From Actinomycetes bacterium (GTDB taxonomy: Bacteria; Actinomycetota; Actinomycetes; JAJYSQ01), in contig JAJYSQ010000015.1 of NCBI GenBank assembly GCA_021793495.1, positions 1 through 10,373 on the forward strand: 10,373 nt of DNA, read 5' to 3'. The notes beneath the pieces are model-generated. The model did not search any database and had not been told where the DNA came from. It saw nothing but the letters and a program-made list of their open reading frames with translations. Position 1 is the stretch's first letter. Each line of letters opens with the position of its first letter. A program made the position numbers and the translations under genes. Below, piece after piece: positions 6,814-10,373 of the stretch.

Positions 6814-7614
6814 GTGACCGGTGCCGCGCAGACCCGTTGGCTGCTGGCCGCCGATGGGGTACGGATCAGTGTCGCGCACCGGTCGGCCTACGGGGCCGGT
6901 GGCGATGGCGGGCCGGGCCGGTCGCTGGCCTTCGTCCTGGCGCACGGCTTCGGCGGATCCGGGGCTTCCCCGGCGATGCGCGCGGTCACCGCGACGTTGC
7001 GTGCCTACGGCGGGGTGCTGGCCCTGGACTTCCGCGGGCACGGCCGATCCTCCGGCCGGTCGACGGTGGGAGACGGAGAGGTCGAGGACGTGACGGCTGC
7101 CGTGGGGTGGGCCCGCCTTCTCGGTTACCGGGCGGTGGTCACCGTCGGGTGGTCGATGGGGGCGTCGGTCGTGATCCGTCACGCGGCCGCCACGGACGGA
7201 GTGCAGGCGGTCGTGGCGGTCAGCGGGCCGGCACGGTGGTTCTACCGGGGGACACCCCAGATGCGGCTGGTGCACGTGCTGGTCGAGCGGCGCGGCGGTC
7301 GCCTGGCCAGCCGGCTGCTGCTCGGCACGCGGATCGCCGCCACCGGCTGGGACCCGTTGCCCGACGCTCCCTGGCAGGTCGTGGGCCGTATCGCCCCGGT
7401 CCCGCTGCTCGTCGTGCACGGCGACCAGGACCCGTACTTCCCGGTGGAGCACGCGAGGATCTTGTACTCCTGTGCCAACGAGCCCAAGGAGCTCTGGGTG
7501 GTACCCGGCTTCGGGCACGCCGAATCGGCCGCTGGGCCCGGGCTGGTCCACCGGATCGGTGCCTGGGCGCAGCACGCGGTGAGCCTGGGGACAGCCGGCC
7601 GGAGCCTCCGGTGA
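6814..7614 (+). CDS. Alpha/beta-fold hydrolase
   Basis: A 266-residue serine hydrolase of the alpha/beta fold. The oxyanion-hole segment is HGFGGSG (44-50), the dipeptide-rich LDFRGHGRSSG follows (71-81), the nucleophile elbow is GWSMG with Ser114, the acid is Asp206 in HGDQDPYFP, and the catalytic His is H235 in GFGHAES. The triad is therefore complete. No signal peptide is seen, so it should be cytosolic. The start is GTG at 6814 because AGGA (6802-6805) is 8 nt upstream; a GTG at 6808 is in frame but too close to that site, and upstream in-frame codons lack the look of the family. The stop overlaps the MoaD-like start as GTGA. The substrate cannot be told; an acyl ester or thioester is as likely as any other. 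Linkage with a sulfur carrier is noted but its meaning is unknown. Confidence 0.85.
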   Translation: MTGAAQTRWLLAADGVRISVAHRSAYGAGGDGGPGRSLAFVLAHGFGGSGASPAMRAVTATLRAYGGVLALDFRGHGRSSGRSTVGDGEVEDVTAAVGWARLLGYRAVVTVGWSMGASVVIRHAAATDGVQAVVAVSGPARWFYRGTPQMRLVHVLVERRGGRLASRLLLGTRIAATGWDPLPDAPWQVVGRIAPVPLLVVHGDQDPYFPVEHARILYSCANEPKELWVVPGFGHAESAAGPGLVHRIGAWAQHAVSLGTAGRSLR

Positions 7615-7868
7615 GCGCGGGCGTGGTGCTGCGGTACTGGGCCGCGGCGAAGGCGGCTGCGGGGGTGGCCGAGGAGTCCTTCACCGCGGGGACCCTGGCC
7701 GAGCTCGTCGACGCGGCTGGGGCCCGGCACGGTCCCTCGCTGCCGGCAGTCCTGGCGCGGTGCAGCTACCTGGTCGATGAGGTACCGGTGGGCACCCGGG
7801 CGTGGGCGTCGGTGTGGCTGCCCGACGGGGCGGTCGTGGAGGCGCTGCCGCCGTTCGCCGGCGGGTGA
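7611..7868 (+). CDS. MoaD/ThiS-family ubiquitin-like sulfur carrier protein
   Basis: A small protein of 85 residues ending in PPFAGG, with the C-terminal Gly84-Gly85 tail that is adenylated and turned into a thiocarboxylate in MoaD/ThiS proteins. It begins with VVLRYWAAAKAAAGV, the usual beta strand and helix of MoaD, followed by TLAELVDAAGARHG and the DEVPV turn typical of this fold; near the end LPDGAVVEALPPFAGG fits the last strands. Such carriers donate sulfur for molybdopterin, thiamine or amino-acid synthesis, and some act as protein modifiers. The GTG start overlaps the hydrolase stop by 4 bp and has GGAG 6 nt upstream (7601-7604). No other molybdopterin or thiamine gene is in the window, so its pathway is open. 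It contains one Cys (C51). Confidence 0.85.
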   Translation: MSAGVVLRYWAAAKAAAGVAEESFTAGTLAELVDAAGARHGPSLPAVLARCSYLVDEVPVGTRAWASVWLPDGAVVEALPPFAGG

Positions 7869-7908
7869 GTCGATCGGCGAGCTCGACGTGGCGTGCGACG
7901 ATGCGCGC

Positions 7909-8670
7909 GTGTCTGCTGTGCTCACCCTCGTCCTGGCTGGCGTCCTCGTCCTCGGTGCTTGGTCGGGGCCGGTCGTGCTCGGCGTGGCGATCGGGCTGGT
8001 CCAGCTGTTCTGGCTGGTCGGTTGGTGGTCGTTGGTCGGCGCGCCGTCCGCGCCCACCGGGCTGGCCCTGGGGATGGCCGGTGCCGTGGCCGCCGACCTC
8101 GTCCTGCTGGTCTCGCCCCCGCGGGCCCGGACGCACCGGCTGCTCGCGGTGCTCACGGTCGGTGTCGTGCTGACCCTGGGCGCCCAGCTCGTACGCCGCC
8201 CCGACCGCCGCGCCGGCGTGGCCGTCACGGTCGGTGCCACGGTCGGTGGGCTGGTGCTGGCCGTCCTGATGTCCCTGCTGCTGGCCGGTCTTGCCGGACG
8301 TGCGGGAGTACCGACGGTGCTCGCGGTGGTAGCCGGAGCAGTGCTGGGCAGTGCGTCCTTGCGGCTGCCGGTGCCTCTGCCGGTGCGACCGGTGGTGGCC
8401 GGCATCCTCGGTGCCCTGGTCGGGTCGGCGGTGGGGGAGTGGGCCCACCGGGGGGGTGGCGATCTCGGAGCCGGGAACGGCGCGTGGCTCGGCGGGGTCG
8501 CCGCCCTGCTCGCAGCGGCGGGGGCTGCGGTCGTGCTGGCCGGGCTGGCCGGTCGCGACCCGCGACGCGATGCCCGGGCCGCGGCCGCGGCCTTGCTCGC
8601 CGGTGGTGCGCTGCCCCTGGTGATGGCGGCGCCCGTGGCGTACGTGCTGGGCAGGATCCTGGTCGGATGA
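7909..8670 (+). CDS. Polytopic membrane protein of unknown function
   Basis: I do not recognise a named family. The 253-residue protein is almost entirely hydrophobic, rich in Ala, Val, Leu and Gly, with roughly seven to nine predicted membrane segments (for example near 2-17, 20-43, 50-67, 76-93, 103-127, 129-149, 160-178, 196-216 and 228-250) and short Arg-rich loops (PPRARTHR about 69-76, RRPDRRAG about 94-101, GRDPRRDAR about 216-224). The start is uncertain: GTG 7909 is preferred since the hydrophobic segment starts at once; GTG 7888 and 7918 are in frame. No Shine-Dalgarno sequence is seen, but GACGAT lies 6 nt before GTG 7909, as in leaderless actinobacterial transcripts. It overlaps the next gene (ATGA), so it is probably made together with the LmeA-like protein and may work with it at the membrane. 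Confidence 0.75.
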   Translation: MSAVLTLVLAGVLVLGAWSGPVVLGVAIGLVQLFWLVGWWSLVGAPSAPTGLALGMAGAVAADLVLLVSPPRARTHRLLAVLTVGVVLTLGAQLVRRPDRRAGVAVTVGATVGGLVLAVLMSLLLAGLAGRAGVPTVLAVVAGAVLGSASLRLPVPLPVRPVVAGILGALVGSAVGEWAHRGGGDLGAGNGAWLGGVAALLAAAGAAVVLAGLAGRDPRRDARAAAAALLAGGALPLVMAAPVAYVLGRILVG

Positions 8671-9338
8671 GCGGCCGCCACCGAGGTCGCGGCCTGCTGG
8701 TGGCCGTCCTGGTCGTCATCGGGTTGCTCGTGGGTGCCGACCGGCTGGCCGCCGTGGTCACCTCCCGGGTGATCGCCTCGCGGCTGGCCTCGGCCGGGTT
8801 GGCCGATCCGTCGGTACGGGTGGTCGGCTTCCCGATCCTGCCGCAGCTGGTTGCCGAACGGCTGGACCAGGTCACGATCACCGCACCGAGCGGCTCGGGG
8901 GACGGGCTGGCCGTGCGCGACATCCGGCTCGATGCGGTGGATCTCACCCGTTCGGGCAGCACGGTACGGGTCGGTGGGCTGACCGGGTCCGCCCTGGTGG
9001 GGTACGCGGCCCTTGCGGCTCGTGCGGGGCTGCCGGCCGGCTCCATGGGTCCCGGACCCGAGGGTCTCGTATCGGTTCGCCGGTCGGTCAGCCTGCTCGG
9101 GGCGAGCGTCGTCGTCGTCCTGCAGCTGCGGGTGACGGCGGCCGGTCAGGCTCTGGACGTCCAGCTGGCGGGTGCCGATCTCGCCGGGGTGCCGCTGGGC
9201 GCGGCCGTGCCGGACGGGTTGACCGGCCACCTCCCGGTCGCGGGCCTGCCCGCTGGCGTGACCCTGAGCCGGGTGACCGCCGGGCCGGATGGGGTCACGG
9301 TGGGCGTCGCCGGGCATGACCTGGTCCTCGGTGGCTGA
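8667..9338 (+). CDS. DUF2993 / LmeA-family exported envelope protein
   Basis: A 223-residue protein with one N-terminal hydrophobic segment (about 9-31) after a basic head (SGRHRGR), fitting a signal anchor or uncleaved signal peptide, and an extracytoplasmic body. The body has the DUF2993 pattern: VRVVGFPILPQLVAERLDQVTI (about 50-71), IRLDAVDL (about 89-96) and VSLLGASVVVVLQL-type strands. No lipobox Cys is present. In mycobacteria LmeA (Rv0817c) is a periplasmic membrane-binding protein needed for full-length mannan chains of lipomannan and lipoarabinomannan. The homologue here lies near a glnR gene as in mycobacteria, but on the plus-strand operon with a membrane protein upstream and a sigma factor downstream. 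Its role in lipoglycan assembly is inferred from the family. The start ATG overlaps the previous stop by 4 bp. Confidence 0.8.
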   Translation: MSGRHRGRGLLVAVLVVIGLLVGADRLAAVVTSRVIASRLASAGLADPSVRVVGFPILPQLVAERLDQVTITAPSGSGDGLAVRDIRLDAVDLTRSGSTVRVGGLTGSALVGYAALAARAGLPAGSMGPGPEGLVSVRRSVSLLGASVVVVLQLRVTAAGQALDVQLAGADLAGVPLGAAVPDGLTGHLPVAGLPAGVTLSRVTAGPDGVTVGVAGHDLVLGG

Positions 9339-9888
9339 ACCGTTCGACCGGCGGCGACGTGTCCGTGGTGTGGCCGGCGACCCAGACGACGATGCGCTGC
9401 TGCGTGGTCTGTACGCCGCGCATGCCGGACCGCTGCTCGGTTATGTGCTGGCGCTGACCGGCGGGGACCGGGGTCGGGCGGAGGACGTCGTCCAGGAGAC
9501 CCTGCTGCGAGCCTGGCAGCACCCGGAGGCTCTCGCCCCGGAGCGTGGTTCGCCCCGAGCGTGGCTGGCCACCGTCGCGCGCAACCTGGTTCGGGACGGG
9601 GTACGGGCTCGACGGTCCCGCCCGGTCGAGGTGGCCGTCATCGCCGAGGAAGCGGTTGCCCCCACCGGGGACCCGGAGGCCTTGCTCCTGACCTGGGAGG
9701 TGCTCGACGCGATGGAGGCGCTCAGCCCCGAACACCGCGCGGCGATCGTGGAGACCTACGTGTACGGCCGCACCGTCACCCAGGCGGCCCAGGTGCTCGG
9801 AATCCCGGCCGGGACGGTGAAGTCCCGTACGTACTACGGCTTGCGGGCGCTTCGCCTGGCTCTCGAGGAACGCGGGGTGCGGCCATGA
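9316..9888 (+). CDS. ECF (group 4) RNA polymerase sigma factor, SigL-like
   Basis: A 190-residue (from ATG 9316) extracytoplasmic-function sigma factor. Region 2 spans about 27-100: LLRGLYAAHAGPLLGYVLAL, then AEDVVQETLLRAW (55-67) for -10 recognition and core binding, and PRAWLATVARNLVRDGVRAR. Region 4 spans about 128-186: LSPEHRAAIVETYVYGRT, then the helix-turn-helix TQAAQVLGIPAGTVKSRTYYGLRALRLAL (155-183) contacting the -35 element. The form of region 4 resembles SigL of M. tuberculosis. The start is uncertain: ATG 9316, GTG 9331 and GTG 9370 are in frame, none with a clear ribosome binding site; the first two overlap the DUF2993 gene, implying coupling. The stop overlaps the anti-sigma start as ATGA. 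It probably controls an envelope or redox stress regulon and perhaps its own operon. Confidence 0.92.
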   Translation: MTWSSVAEPFDRRRRVRGVAGDPDDDALLRGLYAAHAGPLLGYVLALTGGDRGRAEDVVQETLLRAWQHPEALAPERGSPRAWLATVARNLVRDGVRARRSRPVEVAVIAEEAVAPTGDPEALLLTWEVLDAMEALSPEHRAAIVETYVYGRTVTQAAQVLGIPAGTVKSRTYYGLRALRLALEERGVRP

Positions 9889-10373
9889 CGGCGCAGCCGC
9901 CGACCACGCCCGAGGGTCACCAGCCGTCGGTCTGCGCGGCGGTGCGCACCAGCCTGGGTGCGTACGCGATGGGCGTCCTGGAGCCCGAGGACCAGGCGCG
10001 GGTCCATGCCCATGTGGCCGGGTGCGCCGCCTGCGCCGAGGAGGTCGCTGGGCTGCGTCGCGTGGTCGGGCTGCTCCACCTGGTCGACCCCGACCAGGTG
10101 GGAGGGGGGCCGCCACGCCCGGACCCGGCGCTGCTGGACGCCCTGCGGGCTCGGGTGGTGGCCTCGCGGGTCCGGCGGCGTCGCCGAGGGCTGGCGCTGA
10201 CCGCTGCCGGCCTGGTGCTGGTCGCTGGTGCCGGAGCCGGCGGGGCGCTGGTCGACCGGGCGGCGGCCCCGAGGGTCGCGGTGGCCGGACCGGCGGGCGT
10301 GAGTCGTTCGATCAGCGGTAGCGATCCGCACACCGGGGTCGGCCTGTGGGTCGGACTGCGGACCGTCGCGTGG
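9885..10373 (+). CDS. Zinc-finger membrane anti-sigma factor, RslA-like (partial, runs off right edge)
   Basis: The first 163 codons are present; the reading frame is open at the window end. The cytoplasmic N-terminal domain has the ZAS zinc motif H43-x3-C47-x2-C50 (HVAGCAAC), with an additional Cys17 and His41 that could complete the zinc site. A basic stretch RVRRRRRG (95-102) precedes a single membrane segment at about 103-123, and the following part (from 124) would be outside the cell, where it may sense stress. This is the layout of RslA/RsgI-type anti-sigma factors that hold an ECF sigma factor inactive. It is coupled to the sigma gene by an ATGA overlap, the usual cognate arrangement. 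Release could be by oxidation of the zinc site or by regulated proteolysis; the sequence does not decide which. The missing C-terminus should hold the rest of the sensor domain. Confidence 0.9.
   Translation, partial: MTAQPPTTPEGHQPSVCAAVRTSLGAYAMGVLEPEDQARVHAHVAGCAACAEEVAGLRRVVGLLHLVDPDQVGGGPPRPDPALLDALRARVVASRVRRRRRGLALTAAGLVLVAGAGAGGALVDRAAAPRVAVAGPAGVSRSISGSDPHTGVGLWVGLRTVAW

Noticed and set aside
7242..9317. 691-codon open frame on the minus strand antisense to the hydrolase-to-DUF2993 genes
   Set aside because: Composition is Thr/Ser/Pro/Arg-rich with no domain; the plus strand has a catalytic triad, a Gly-Gly carrier, membrane segments and a DUF2993 pattern with matching stop/start overlaps.
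1..10373. tRNA, rRNA, CRISPR, insertion sequence or phage genes
   Set aside because: No cloverleaf-like segment, regularly spaced repeat array with spacers, transposase motif or terminal inverted repeats were seen; coding content is uniform in composition and accounts for nearly all bases.

Overview
The window comes from a high-GC actinobacterium. Evidence: strong GC bias in third codon positions, frequent GTG starts, many 4-bp ATGA/GTGA stop-start overlaps, a mycothiol synthase (mycothiol is made only by Actinobacteria), a GlnR-type response regulator and a DUF2993/LmeA-type exported protein. The gene order LmeA homologue / glnR / mshD recalls the Mycobacterium tuberculosis Rv0817c-Rv0818-Rv0819 neighbourhood. 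The order ppk / CYTH-CHAD / Nudix recalls the Streptomyces coelicolor ppk-to-pstS neighbourhood. The genus cannot be fixed from this sequence.

Left two thirds, minus strand (reading right to left from 6666 to 76): glnR-like regulator, mshD (mycothiol synthase), ppk (polyphosphate kinase 1, overlapping mshD by 4 bp), a CYTH-CHAD polyphosphate-associated protein starting 3 bp after ppk, and a MutT1-type Nudix/histidine-phosphatase. Just beyond the last gene lie a hairpin (54-73) and, at the extreme left edge, three GTCAT-type units at exact 11-bp spacing on the minus strand (4-32). These look like a PHO box for a gene just outside the window, predicted to be pstS. The theme is phosphate and polyphosphate metabolism, nucleotide-pool sanitation, thiol redox and nitrogen control.

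Right third, plus strand (from 6814): alpha/beta hydrolase, a MoaD/ThiS-like sulfur carrier ending in Gly-Gly, a polytopic membrane protein of unknown function, a DUF2993 (LmeA-like) exported protein, an ECF sigma factor and its zinc-finger membrane anti-sigma factor, which runs off the right edge. Most junctions overlap by a few bases, so this is probably one or two operons. The last four genes point to the cell envelope. A 147-bp divergent region (6667-6813) separates the two strands' operons.

Almost all of the window is coding. No rRNA, tRNA, CRISPR, insertion sequence or phage signal was seen. The most notable non-coding signals are the PHO-box-like array and two independent 15-bp tandem repeats, one between genes (1006-1040) and one inside mshD (5070-5108), where it encodes a DRHDP repeat insertion. 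No clearly new defence or biosynthetic system is visible. The least explained part is the MoaD-like carrier, membrane protein and DUF2993 group linked to a sigma/anti-sigma pair.
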